Made by a program: the position numbers and the translations under genes. From assembly GCF_024362385.1 (NCBI RefSeq), contig NZ_CP101466.1, positions 4,278,001 through 4,342,000 of the forward strand: a stretch of 64,000 bases of DNA, read 5' to 3'. The DNA comes from Arthrobacter sp. DNA4 (GTDB taxonomy: Bacteria > Actinomycetota > Actinomycetes > Actinomycetales > Micrococcaceae). Within the stretch, counting starts at the first letter, position 1; every line of letters begins with the position of its first letter. Positions 15,917 through 28,717 of this stretch are shown in pieces. Below the pieces are notes generated by a model that saw only the letters and a list, made by a program, of their open reading frames with translations, ran no database searches and had not been told where the DNA came from.

Positions 15917-16924
15917 TCAGGCGGACTGCCGGAGGACAAGCTGATGCCGGAGGGTCAGGAAGGCCTCGGCGCTGCGGTCCTTGATTGTGCCGGAAAGCAA
16001 GCCGTCCACGAGTCCGACGGCGGCGCGGCCCACCGCGCGAAGGTCAAGCGAGAGGGTGGTCAGCTCGGGGGTGAGCAGCTCACCGAGCGGTATCCCGTCC
16101 ATTCCGATGACCGGACAATCGTTCGGGGCAGACCTGCCAGCTTCCTGGAGCGCCTTCAGTGCGCCTGCTGCCATCAGGTCGTTGAAGGCGAGAATGCCGT
16201 CGACCCGGCTGCCGCCCGTTGGGAGGAGGGCGATGGCTGATTTGGCAGCGGCCGCGGACGGCTCCGCCGGCAGGCGGGTGAGGTGCACGCCTGCCTGTTC
16301 GGCCTCGGCCGCTGCTGCCGTACTCCGGCTGCTGGCGTTATTGCCTTGGTCAGAGTCAAGGAAGATGATGTTCCGGCAACCACGGGACGACAGGCGTGTC
16401 AGGGCGAGCCGGGCAGCGTGACGGTAGTCGAAGGAGATTCCTCCGGCAGTGTCCGTGCCCGGGTAGTCGATGGCGACGACAGGGCGCTGGCCCATCAGCG
16501 CCTGCGCTTCGTCAGGGTGCGGCGCAAGGTAGCCGATCAGTGCGTCCACTTGGGGCGCAAGCCGGACAGCGGCAGTTACGGCGCTGCCGGTGCCATGGCC
16601 GTAGTCGTCCATCACCACGTTCCAGCCGCGCTCGGTGGCGGCTTCAACCACGCTGGAGGCAAAGGCCGGAAAATAGGGGTTTGTCAGGTCCGGGATGGCG
16701 AGTCCTATCGAAGTCCGGGCGCCCTGCACCAGGCCCTTCGCAAAGCGGCTGGGGACGTACCCCATTTCCGATGCGAGTCCCTTGACCCGTTCCCTGGTTT
16801 CCTGGCTGATGCCGGCCATGTCATTCATGGCACGGGTCACGGTCTGGCGTGATACACCGGCTGCAGCTGCCACATCCAGGATGGTGGCCCGCTTGCCCCT
16901 GGGTCCTGGGATCTGGGGGGTCAT
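15917..16924 (-). CDS. LacI family transcriptional regulator
   Basis: A 335-residue repressor. The N-terminal helix-turn-helix (residues about 14-33, ATILDVAAAAGVSRQTVTRA) and hinge (YVPSRFAKGLVQGARTSIGLAIPD) are followed by a periplasmic-binding-protein-like effector domain to the end (DALIGYLAPHP, IDYPGTDTAGGISFDY, GILAFNDLMAAGALKALQ). It most likely controls the adjacent beta-galactosidase through the CGTGAACGTTCACG site. The ATG at 16924 has no Shine-Dalgarno. A TAGACT hexamer ends 8 bases before it, so the message could be leaderless. Confidence 0.92.
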   Translation of the reverse strand: MTPQIPGPRGKRATILDVAAAAGVSRQTVTRAMNDMAGISQETRERVKGLASEMGYVPSRFAKGLVQGARTSIGLAIPDLTNPYFPAFASSVVEAATERGWNVVMDDYGHGTGSAVTAAVRLAPQVDALIGYLAPHPDEAQALMGQRPVVAIDYPGTDTAGGISFDYRHAARLALTRLSSRGCRNIIFLDSDQGNNASSRSTAAAAEAEQAGVHLTRLPAEPSAAAAKSAIALLPTGGSRVDGILAFNDLMAAGALKALQEAGRSAPNDCPVIGMDGIPLGELLTPELTTLSLDLRAVGRAAVGLVDGLLSGTIKDRSAEAFLTLRHQLVLRQSA

Positions 16925-17042
16925 AGACGGTAAGTCTAGGCGGCTGGGCCAGATGCGCCATCAAATATGGCTGCTAACCGGGGGTTTTGGGGACCATACC
17001 TGATGGAGCAAGTCAGGGGTTGTTTTGTTTGTTAAATGTGGG

Positions 17043-17070
17043 AGGCCCCAACCGTGTGTGGTTGGGGCCT
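17043..17070 (-). terminator. Terminator of rRNA operon 2
   Basis: The same AGGCCCCAACC / GGTTGGGGCCT hairpin as operon 1, just past 5S copy 2. It insulates lacI from rrn read-through. Confidence 0.85.
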
Positions 17071-17083
17071 CGACCATGAATGA

Positions 17084-17203
17084 TGTTCCGGCGGTGACCT
17101 ACTCTCCCACACCCTCCCGGGTGCAGTACCATCGGCGCTGTGGGTCTTAGCTTCCGGGTTCGGAATGGGACCGGGCGTTTCCCCCACGCTATGACCGCCG
17201 TAA
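17084..17203 (-). rRNA. rrf: 5S ribosomal RNA, copy 2
   Basis: Same sequence as the 5S at 6801-6920, with the terminal helix TTACGGCGGTC / GGTCACCGCCGG. The spacer to 23S differs from operon 1 over about 50 bases. Confidence 0.95.
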
Positions 17204-17306
17204 CCCTTGTACCCGAACCCCCGGGGGGGGTTGGGAAATCTGTGGTTACAACATGTGGTGTTGTATGTAGTTGTGTTGGTTCCTACCAGTACCGTGCCCG
17301 TGTTGG

Positions 17307-17339
17307 GGGGTTGTTGGTTGGGAACCACATAGTGGACGC
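17307..17339 (-). other. 3' strand of the 23S precursor processing stem, operon 2
   Basis: Reverse complement, with few mismatches, of 20608-20640 in the spacer on the other side of 23S; same arrangement as operon 1. Confidence 0.65.
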
Positions 17340-17365
17340 AAGCAGAATTTTGTATGTATCTGTGT

Positions 17366-22524
<5,159 letters not shown>

Positions 22525-22757
22525 GTAAAACAGACACAACCAAAACCACCGGAAATAACGGCGACAAAGGCTGCACAAAATTTGAAACCAGCTAAAAACA
22601 CCAAACCACACCACAGGGGCGGCACGATTCGGCAAATTCAACCAATTACATACATAATCGGTATCAACAAACTTGGCACACTATTGAGTTCTCAAACAAC
22701 AGACACACCCGGCACCACCCAAACCAACGTTCAGGATCGCTCCGGAGCAACTTTTCA
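22525..22757 (-). promoter_or_regulatory. rRNA operon 2 leader with BoxA-like motif
   Basis: Leader between P2 and 16S, nearly identical to that of operon 1, with the same TGTTGTTTGAGAACTCAATA element on the minus strand. Confidence 0.7.
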
Positions 22758-22786
22758 AACTTACCCGATCCCACAATCCGAGTCAA
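22758..22786 (-). promoter_or_regulatory. rrn operon 2 promoter P2
   Basis: TTGACT (22786-22781), 17 bases, TAAGTT (22763-22758) on the minus strand, as in operon 1. Confidence 0.7.
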
Positions 22787-22934
22787 ATCCATCTTCCAGG
22801 ATTCACATCGAATTGAAGACCGCCCCATACCAATTTCAAGCGCCCTAAAGAGCAACCAGATTTTGGCTTTGATTTCGGGGTTTTGGCCACCCGGTGAACA
22901 GTTCTTCACTGTCTCCCCCGCGGCGACTTAGAAA

Positions 22935-22963
22935 ACAATACACGCACTCCGGGCCCACCGCAA
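22935..22963 (-). promoter_or_regulatory. rrn operon 2 promoter P1
   Basis: TTGCGG (22963-22958), 17 bases, TATTGT (22940-22935) on the minus strand. The spacer and flanks differ from operon 1, but the hexamers and spacing do not. Confidence 0.65.
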
Positions 22964-23109
22964 ACCGGGTCTCCGGGGGCCGGAAATCCGCGGTTTTGCG
23001 CGGCGAAACCCGGGATGGAGCACCCAAGCGGCCTGCCGGCGTCGTAATTCCGGCGTGTGGGCTGCCGCACAGCCCGCCGACCCGGCGCCCACCTGCCACG
23101 GCTTAACGC

Positions 23110-23145
23110 AGAAGGGCCGGCAACCCTAAGGTTGCCGGCCCTTCT
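23110..23145 (-). terminator. Terminator of the rpmB-rpmG-rpsN operon
   Basis: AGAAGGGCCGGCAACC pairs perfectly with GGTTGCCGGCCCTTCT around a CTAA loop, 28 bases past the rpsN stop and upstream of rrn promoter P1. Confidence 0.88.
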
Positions 23146-23172
23146 CAAGCAGCTGGAATCAGCGGTGCTGGA

Positions 23173-23478
23173 TTACCAGGAAGACTTGGTGATGCCCGGG
23201 AGCTCACCGCGGTGAGCCATGTCGCGGAAACGGACACGGGAGATACCGAACTTCTGGAAGGTGCCACGGGGGCGGCCGTCGATGATGTCGCGGTTGCGCA
23301 GACGGATCGGGGACGCGTTGCGGGGCAGCTTCTGCAGGCCCAGGCGGGCTGCTTCGCGTGCTTCGTCGGTTGCGTTTTCGTCAACCAGGGTCTTCTTCAG
23401 TTCGAGGCGCTTTGCAGCGTAACGCTCAACGATGACCTTGCGCTGCTCGTTGCGAGCAATCTTGGACTTCTTAGCCAT
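23173..23478 (-). CDS. rpsN: 30S ribosomal protein S14, zinc-independent type
   Basis: A 101-residue S14 with the family core [43 protein letters not shown]. It is the long form without the CxxC...CxxC zinc ribbon, and has no cysteine at all. Binds 16S rRNA in the 30S head. The ATG lies two bases after the rpmG stop, with GAGAGGAG overlapping the end of rpmG as ribosome-binding site. Third gene of the rpmB-rpmG-rpsN operon. Confidence 0.96.
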   Translation of the reverse strand: MAKKSKIARNEQRKVIVERYAAKRLELKKTLVDENATDEAREAARLGLQKLPRNASPIRLRNRDIIDGRPRGTFQKFGISRVRFRDMAHRGELPGITKSSW

Positions 23479-23480
23479 GT

Positions 23481-23648
23481 TTAGCGCTCCTCTCGGAATT
23501 CGACGTGCTGGCGGATCTTGGGGTCGTACTTCTTCAGGACCATGCGGTCCGGGTCGTTACGACGGTTCTTGCGGGTTACGTAGGTGTAACCCGTGCCCGC
23601 GGTCGACTTGAGCTTGATGATCGGACGTACGTCCTTGTCCTTAGCCAC
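23481..23648 (-). CDS. rpmG: 50S ribosomal protein L33, cysteine-free type
   Basis: A 55-residue protein beginning with GTG at 23648: [18 protein letters not shown]..., then [17 protein letters not shown] and a [17 protein letters not shown] end. The L33 fold is clear. Neither CxxC pair of the zinc-binding form is present, so this is the C-minus paralogue. Its first base is shared with the rpmB stop codon (TAGTG) and its TAA lies two bases before rpsN, so the three genes are translationally coupled. Confidence 0.95.
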   Translation of the reverse strand: MAKDKDVRPIIKLKSTAGTGYTYVTRKNRRNDPDRMVLKKYDPKIRQHVEFREER

Positions 23649-23884
23649 TAGAGCTTCACCCCACGAGCCAGAACGTCGGCGACGACTGCGTCGATACCGC
23701 GCACGTCGATGGTCTTGATGCCACGTGCAGAAACCTGCAGCGTGACGTTACGGCGCAGGGACGGAACCCAGTAGCGCTTCTTCTGGATGTTCGGATCGAA
23801 CCGACGCTTGTTGCGGCGGTGCGAGTGCGAAATGCTGTGCCCAAAGCCCGGCTCGGCCCCGGTCACTTGGCAGTGTGCTGCCAT
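23648..23884 (-). CDS. rpmB: 50S ribosomal protein L28, zinc-independent type
   Basis: A 78-residue L28: [40 protein letters not shown], then a C-terminal region [14 protein letters not shown] where the zinc-binding form carries CxxC. Only one cysteine (C5) remains. AGGAG precedes the ATG. First gene of the operon. A degenerate AT-rich palindrome TGAAAGTAATGATCC at 23902-23916, just upstream, could be a Zur-like site, but the match is weak. Confidence 0.95.
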   Translation of the reverse strand: MAAHCQVTGAEPGFGHSISHSHRRNKRRFDPNIQKKRYWVPSLRRNVTLQVSARGIKTIDVRGIDAVVADVLARGVKL

Positions 23885-24198
23885 GACTTCTCCTCAAGAA
23901 TTGAAAGTAATGATCCGCATATCTGCTGCTGGACCATGCTGCCAAGTGCGACCCACAGAATGTACGGGCAACGGTTAGTTACGCAACTTGAGCCCCTAAC
24001 TACCGGCCACCCTGGAGAAAATTACCGGGCAACCGGAGCAATTGCGCACGCTCCGCGCACTTAGCGCCTACCAAGTCTACGAGTTGACGCAATTAAAGAC
24101 CAATCGGGTGTATAAGGGCTTGCCCCTGCTGAAAGGTCACAGCCGCCGCTGGTCCCTTTTCACAGCAGGGACATAGCTTCCCCACGCATGTTTGATTC
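23885..24198. other. Divergent intergenic region between rpmB and the ferric-reductase-like gene
   Basis: About 310 bases holding both promoters. Near rpmB is the degenerate palindrome at 23902-23916. Near the reductase gene, CCCTGCTG (24124-24131) pairs with CAGCAGGG (24163-24170), extended by AAAGG/CCTTT with a small bulge. This large hairpin lies in the probable 5' UTR of the reductase gene. No gene is supported here. Confidence 0.5.
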
Positions 24199-25665
24199 AT
24201 GAACACGCAGCTCCTGCCGGCGTCCCCGGCCGCAAGCAGCTCCGGCCGCCCGGAGCTTTCACCACCGAAGATACCCGCCCGCGGCTGGTTTGCCCGCCAG
24301 TACCGCCAGCGCATGCTGCGGACGGACCTGCTGACCGTCATTGCCTGGGCATCCGTTGCCGCGGCAATCTCCCTGTGGCTGGCCGACGGCGGGGCCACCA
24401 ACATCACTTCGCCCGCCCCACTGTTCACGGCTGCGGGGATCGTGGCCGGGCTGGCGGGCATGGACCTGGTCCTGCTCATGCTGCTCCTGGCCGCAAGGAT
24501 CCCGTTCATCGACCGCACCATCGGCCATGACCGGGCCCTGGAATTTCACGGCAAACTGGGAAAGCCGTCCCTCTACCTCCTGTTGGCGCACAGCCTCCTG
24601 CTCGCCGTCGGATACGGCATGGCCGAGGGACTGGACCCGGTCAGCGAGTCCATCAACCTGTGGGTGCAGGTGCCCGATATGTGGCTGGCGTTCGTCTCCA
24701 TGGCGCTGTTCATCGCCGTCGTCGTGACCTCCCTGGTGGCTGTGCGCCGGCGCTTCCCCTATGAGTTCTGGTACGTGGTCCACCTGCTGACCTACGCGGC
24801 GGTGGCAACGTCAATCCCGCACCAGTTCAGCGTGGGCGGCCTCTTCGCCGCCGGCACCTGGCAGCGGTGGTATTGGCTCGCCATCTGCATCTACACCGGC
24901 TCGGCGCTGGTGTACTTCCGCATCCTTGAGCCGGTGCTGGCCACCGTGCGCCACCAACTGACGGTGGCCCGTGTGGAAGCCGTGGCTCCGGGCGTGGTGA
25001 ACATCGTCATGCGGGGCCGGAAGCTGGACCAGCTGGCAGGAACGGGCGGACGCTTCTTCATCTGGCGCTTCCTGGCTCCGGGCATGTGGTGGCACCCCCA
25101 CCCGTTCAGCCTGTCCGCGGAGCCCGTGGTCAACGGCCGGGACGGCCAGGGGACGCTGCGGGTTACTGTCCGGAACCTTGGCGACGGTTCCGCCCGGCTG
25201 CTCCGGCTGCGGAAGGGCACCAAGGTGGCCCTGGAGGGCCCCTACGGAATGCTCAGCACGGCAGCCCGGACGAAGAACAAGGTGGTGATGATCGGCGCCG
25301 GCATCGGCATCACTCCCCTGCGCGCGCTGCTGGAGACCACCCCATTTGCTCCTGGCCAGGCCACGGTCCTCCTCCGCGGCCACACCGACAAGGAGCTTTA
25401 CCTGGGCAACGAAATCCTTGACCTCTGCCAGGCGCGCGGGGTCCGGCTCTTCCACCTCACCGGGCCGCGGGGCCACGGCCAGTCCACCTGGCTTCCCGAG
25501 GAGTCGGTGCGCAACGGCTACAGCCTTACCTCCTATGTGCCGGACATCAGGGATGCGGACGTCTACGTCTGCGGCCCGGCGGCGTGGGCGGCCAACGTCA
25601 TTGCGGATGCCGGGAAGGCCGGCGTCCCCGAGGAACAGATCCATCACGAAAGGTTTGACTGGTGA
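24199..25665 (+). CDS. Ferric-reductase-like membrane flavohaem oxidoreductase
   Basis: A 488-residue protein. The N-terminal half (about 40-245) has several membrane helices with His residues of the ferric-reductase-like haem domain (LEFHGKLGKPSLYLLLAHSLLL, FWYVVHLLTYAAV). The C-terminal half is a ferredoxin-NADP reductase module: FAD motif HPFSLSAEP (about 302-310), nucleotide-binding GAGIGITPLRALL (about 364-376) and VCGPAAWAANV (about 456). It should pass electrons from NAD(P)H through FAD and haem across the membrane. Its last four bases overlap the start of the FMN-binding protein gene (GTGA), and an ApbE gene follows, so it probably feeds an extracytoplasmic flavin carrier. Confidence 0.88.
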   Translation: MNTQLLPASPAASSSGRPELSPPKIPARGWFARQYRQRMLRTDLLTVIAWASVAAAISLWLADGGATNITSPAPLFTAAGIVAGLAGMDLVLLMLLLAARIPFIDRTIGHDRALEFHGKLGKPSLYLLLAHSLLLAVGYGMAEGLDPVSESINLWVQVPDMWLAFVSMALFIAVVVTSLVAVRRRFPYEFWYVVHLLTYAAVATSIPHQFSVGGLFAAGTWQRWYWLAICIYTGSALVYFRILEPVLATVRHQLTVARVEAVAPGVVNIVMRGRKLDQLAGTGGRFFIWRFLAPGMWWHPHPFSLSAEPVVNGRDGQGTLRVTVRNLGDGSARLLRLRKGTKVALEGPYGMLSTAARTKNKVVMIGAGIGITPLRALLETTPFAPGQATVLLRGHTDKELYLGNEILDLCQARGVRLFHLTGPRGHGQSTWLPEESVRNGYSLTSYVPDIRDADVYVCGPAAWAANVIADAGKAGVPEEQIHHERFDW

Positions 25666-26189
25666 AAATTCGCGGAACAGTCGCAGCAGCTTTGGCCTCC
25701 GCCGGGATCCTCCTGGCGGGCTGGCAGACAGGCACGCAGGCGGGCGGCATCAGCACCGTGGCATCAAGTACGACGGCGACAGGCACCACGGGTGCCACCG
25801 GCACGGGAGCGTCGGGCTCGTCGGGGTCCTCCAGCTCGTCGGGCACCACAGGTTCCTCCGGGTCCGCAAGCTCCTCCGGGTCCACGAGCTCCGGATCCTC
25901 CAGTTCCTCCACCTCCGGCACCTACAAAGGAAACACCGTCCAGACCCGGTTTGGCCCCGTGCAGGTCCAGATCACGGTGGCGAACGGGAAGATCACCGAT
26001 GTCACGGCGCTGCAGCTGACCAACACGGACGGCAAATCCATCCAGATCAGCAACCGCGCGGCGCCCCTGCTCCGCAGCAAGGTCCTGGCGGCACAATCTG
26101 CCAATGTCCAGACCGTCAGCGGCGCCACCATCACCAGCGACGCCTACCTCACCTCTCTCCAGGCAGCCATCGATGCAGCAAACCTCTAA
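25662..26189 (+). CDS. Secreted FMN-binding domain protein with Ser/Gly/Thr linker
   Basis: A 175-residue protein starting with GTG overlapping the upstream stop. It has a signal peptide (KIRGTVAAALASAGILLAGW), then about 60 residues of low-complexity Ser/Gly/Thr linker (24-86). The FMN_bind domain (about 88-175) contains YKGNTVQTRFGPVQVQITVANGKI and ends VQTVSGATITSDAYLTSLQ. T156 in SGAT is the expected site of covalent FMN attachment by ApbE. The acidic residue usually found three positions before the SGAT serine is Gln here. It likely sits outside the membrane on a flexible tether and accepts electrons from the upstream reductase. Confidence 0.85.
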   Translation: MKIRGTVAAALASAGILLAGWQTGTQAGGISTVASSTTATGTTGATGTGASGSSGSSSSSGTTGSSGSASSSGSTSSGSSSSSTSGTYKGNTVQTRFGPVQVQITVANGKITDVTALQLTNTDGKSIQISNRAAPLLRSKVLAAQSANVQTVSGATITSDAYLTSLQAAIDAANL

Positions 26190-27036
26190 CCCCATGCCGG
26201 CACCCGCCGGCACGGCTGGCATCACTCTAAAGGCCCGCACCTTTGAATGCATGGGAACGGTCATCGGCCTGACGATGCCGGTGGACTCCCCCGCGGAAGG
26301 GCAGCCGGGGCTCGACGTGCTCGCTGCCGCCACCGCCGTCGTCGAACGCCTGTTCCGGGACCTGGATGACACGTTTAGCCTGTACCGTCCCGAGTCGGAA
26401 GCCAGCCGGCTGGCGCGCGGTGAACTGAAGCTGCCCCACGCGTCGGCACAGATGCGGGAGCGTTACACCGAAGCCCATGAGTGGCGCCTGCGCACGGAAG
26501 GGGCCTTCACCCCTGAAAGGCCGGACGGGGTGCTGGATCTGTCCGGCATCATCAAGGGCCATGCCATCCGCGAGGCCGGGACGTCGCTCCTTGCCCTGGG
26601 CCGCCGGGACTGGTGCCTGAACGCCGGCGGCGACGTCCTGGTCAGCGGCTCGCCGCACCCCGGCAGCGCCGAGCCCTGGAAAGCCGGCGTGGTGGACCCT
26701 GCCGACCGCCAGACCCTCATCACCGGATATCCGCTGGGCGGCAACAGCCGGCACAGCGCGATGGCCACCTCCGGCTCCGCTGAACGCGGCGAGCACATCT
26801 GGCGGGTGGCGGGCGGGGCGCGTGACGCCGGGTTTGTCCAGGTCACCGTTGCCGCCGAGGATATTGTCACCGCCGACGTCCTGGCCACCGCCATCGTTGC
26901 CGGCGGGACACGGATGCTGGACCATGCCGCGGACAACTGGGACGTTGCCGTACTGGCCATCCGCGCGGACGGCTCAATGCTGGCGACTCCGGCGTTCCAG
27001 CCAGGGTCGGAAAGGCGCAGCCAGGACCCGCGCTAA
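26173..27036 (+). CDS. apbE: ApbE family FAD:protein FMN transferase
   Basis: A 287-residue ApbE-like enzyme, which transfers FMN from FAD to a Thr/Ser of target proteins in a Mg-dependent reaction. Family features: FECMGTVIGLTMP at the start, LDDTFSLYRPESEASRLARGE, LDLSGIIKGHAIREAG (the DxxGxxKG-type motif), WCLNAGGDVLVSG, and a C-terminal AEDIVTADVLATAIVAGG. The frame is open further upstream; ATG 26173, overlapping the FMN-binding protein gene by 17 bases, is preferred, with ATG 26194 as the alternative. It presumably flavinylates the neighbouring FMN-binding protein. Confidence 0.88.
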   Translation: MQQTSNPMPAPAGTAGITLKARTFECMGTVIGLTMPVDSPAEGQPGLDVLAAATAVVERLFRDLDDTFSLYRPESEASRLARGELKLPHASAQMRERYTEAHEWRLRTEGAFTPERPDGVLDLSGIIKGHAIREAGTSLLALGRRDWCLNAGGDVLVSGSPHPGSAEPWKAGVVDPADRQTLITGYPLGGNSRHSAMATSGSAERGEHIWRVAGGARDAGFVQVTVAAEDIVTADVLATAIVAGGTRMLDHAADNWDVAVLAIRADGSMLATPAFQPGSERRSQDPR

Positions 27037-27047
27037 CGGGACCCGCG

Positions 27048-27809
27048 CTACAGCCGCGTGAGCTGGGGGTACTTGGCCTGCAGGTTGTCCCCCGAGGATT
27101 TGCCGGTGACGCGGCGGACCACCCACGGCGCCGCGTACTCGCGGAACCACTGGGCGTTGGCACGGATGGCGTCGGCCCCGCTCAGTTCCGGGACCGGAGT
27201 CATGGGCGGGACATCAATGGAGTGGTCATACTTGAGGACCTCAAGCACGCGCTTGGCCATGTTCGCGTGGCCGGCGGCGGACATGTGCATCCGGTCGTGG
27301 GCCCACATGCCCCAGTCGTAGTACTCGCTGAAGCGCCAGTAGTCCACCAGCAGGGCGCCGTGGTCCCCGGCGATCCCGCGGACCAGTTCGTTGTAGATGG
27401 CAGTGCGGCCGCGCATGGTGCCGAACACCTTCGAGCCCCGGGCGTCGAAACCCGTGAACATCATCACGGTGGCACCGGTGGCAGCGAGCTTCCCCACGGC
27501 GTCGTTGTATTCCACGAGGAGGTCATCGATGTCCACGCGCGGGCGGAGAATGTCATTGGCACCGGCGTAGATGGTCACCAGGGTGGGGTTGAGCTCGACG
27601 GCGGCGTCCACCTGCTCAGCCAGGATCTGGCGGAGCTTCCTGCCACGGATGGCAAGGTTGGCGTAGCCGAAGTCCGGGTCCGCGGCGCAGAGTTGTTCCG
27701 CCACACGGTCGGCCCACCCGCGGACACCGTTGGGACGTGCCGGGTCGTCGTCACCGACGCCTTCGGTGAAAGAGTCGCCAAGTGCCACAAACCGGGAAGT
27801 GAAATCCAT
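27048..27809 (-). CDS. SGNH/GDSL hydrolase (first of two paralogues)
   Basis: A 253-residue esterase/lipase-like protein. Block I is FVALGDSFTEGVGD with the nucleophilic Ser; block III is IYAGANDIL; the C-terminal catalytic pair is in WAHDRMHMSAAGHANMAKR. There is no signal peptide, so it is cytosolic. The frame could start at 27845, but ATG 27809 (MDFTSRFVALGDSF) places the first block at the usual distance. Its stop lies 12 bases from the convergent apbE stop. It is clearly paralogous to the gene at 28714-29580, sharing GDSFTEGVGD and NGVRGWADRVAE. Substrate unknown. Confidence 0.85.
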   Translation of the reverse strand: MDFTSRFVALGDSFTEGVGDDDPARPNGVRGWADRVAEQLCAADPDFGYANLAIRGRKLRQILAEQVDAAVELNPTLVTIYAGANDILRPRVDIDDLLVEYNDAVGKLAATGATVMMFTGFDARGSKVFGTMRGRTAIYNELVRGIAGDHGALLVDYWRFSEYYDWGMWAHDRMHMSAAGHANMAKRVLEVLKYDHSIDVPPMTPVPELSGADAIRANAQWFREYAAPWVVRRVTGKSSGDNLQAKYPQLTRL

Positions 27810-27866
27810 GCGGTTAGTTTGCCACCCGTTGCCGGAAGCAACCAATCACCCGGGATGCTCCGCAGG

Positions 27867-28352
27867 TCAGCCCTGGGTTTCGCGCAGGATCCAGTGGTCC
27901 GAGTCCAGGCGTCCCACCACTTTTTCACCGATCCGCGCCAAGTCCAGCACGTCCTGTTCAGTCAGGGCATCGAGGAACAGGCCACGAACGTCCTCAACAT
28001 GCGCCGGGGCCAGGCCCACGATGGTGGCCATGCCTTCCTCGGTGAGGTGCGCGGTGGTCACCCTCGCGTCGTGGGGGTGCGGGCGGCGTTCCACCCAGCC
28101 GCGCTTCTGCAGTTTGGTCACCACGTGTGAGAGGCGGGAAAGGGAGGCACTGGTGCGGGCTGCGAGCTCGCTCATGGGCAGGAACCGGTCCTCGGCTTCG
28201 GACAGCATGGCCAGGACCGTGTAATCGAACAGGGACAGTTTTCCCGCAGCGTGCAGCTTGGTGTCCAGGGCGGCAGGCAGCAGCGTATTGATGCTTACCA
28301 GTGCCAGCCAGGCGCGGCGTTCGTCAGCGTTGAGCCAGCGGGGTTCGGTCAT
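27867..28352 (-). CDS. MarR family transcriptional regulator
   Basis: A 161-residue winged-helix regulator: LPMSELAARTSASLSRLSHVVTKLQKRGWVERRPHPHDARVTTAHLTEEG is the recognition helix and wing of the MarR family. Helices at both ends form the dimer. It lies between the two SGNH hydrolase genes and next to a divergent YciI gene, 59 bases away, a usual arrangement for local control, but the ligand is unknown. Confidence 0.9.
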   Translation of the reverse strand: MTEPRWLNADERRAWLALVSINTLLPAALDTKLHAAGKLSLFDYTVLAMLSEAEDRFLPMSELAARTSASLSRLSHVVTKLQKRGWVERRPHPHDARVTTAHLTEEGMATIVGLAPAHVEDVRGLFLDALTEQDVLDLARIGEKVVGRLDSDHWILRETQG

Positions 28353-28411
28353 GTTCCCTATTCTACGATTGATCCTTCAAGTAGCTGGTGCGCCGCCGGT
28401 AGGCTTGCCCC

Positions 28412-28717
28412 ATGTATGTTGTCTCCCTCACCTACCGCGTGCCCCAGGAGATCGTCGACTTCCACAACGACGCCCACATGGCCTGGCTGCAGAAGGCGTT
28501 CGACGACGGCGTGTTCATCGCCGCCGGGCGCAAGATTCCGCGCACCGGCGGGTTGCTGCTGTCGCAGGCCGAACGGGAGACCCTGGATGCGAGCCTGGCG
28601 CAGGATCCGTTCTATACCAATGGGGTTGCCGACTTCGAAGTCATGGAGTTCCATGCAGGACGGGTGGCCCCGGGCTACGAAATCCTGTTGGACACCCCTC
28701 CCCAGCCCGCGCCCTAG
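28412..28717 (+). CDS. YciI family protein
   Basis: A 101-residue ferredoxin-like-fold protein: MYVVSLTYRVPQEIVDFHNDAHMAWLQKAFDDGVFIAAGRKIPRTGG, then DPFYTNGVADFEVMEF. The YciI/DGPF fold and the HxxW near the first helix are recognisable. Biochemical role generally unknown. The ATG has no obvious Shine-Dalgarno. Its stop overlaps the convergent SGNH hydrolase stop by four bases (CTAG). Confidence 0.85.
   Translation: MYVVSLTYRVPQEIVDFHNDAHMAWLQKAFDDGVFIAAGRKIPRTGGLLLSQAERETLDASLAQDPFYTNGVADFEVMEFHAGRVAPGYEILLDTPPQPAP

Noticed and set aside
23902..23916. Zur box before rpmB
   Set aside because: Too many mismatches to the usual palindrome to list as a feature; kept only as a remark.
24093..24117. 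TTGACG ... TATAAG as a promoter for the reductase operon
   Set aside because: Spacing between the hexamers is about 21 bases, too long for a standard sigma-A promoter.
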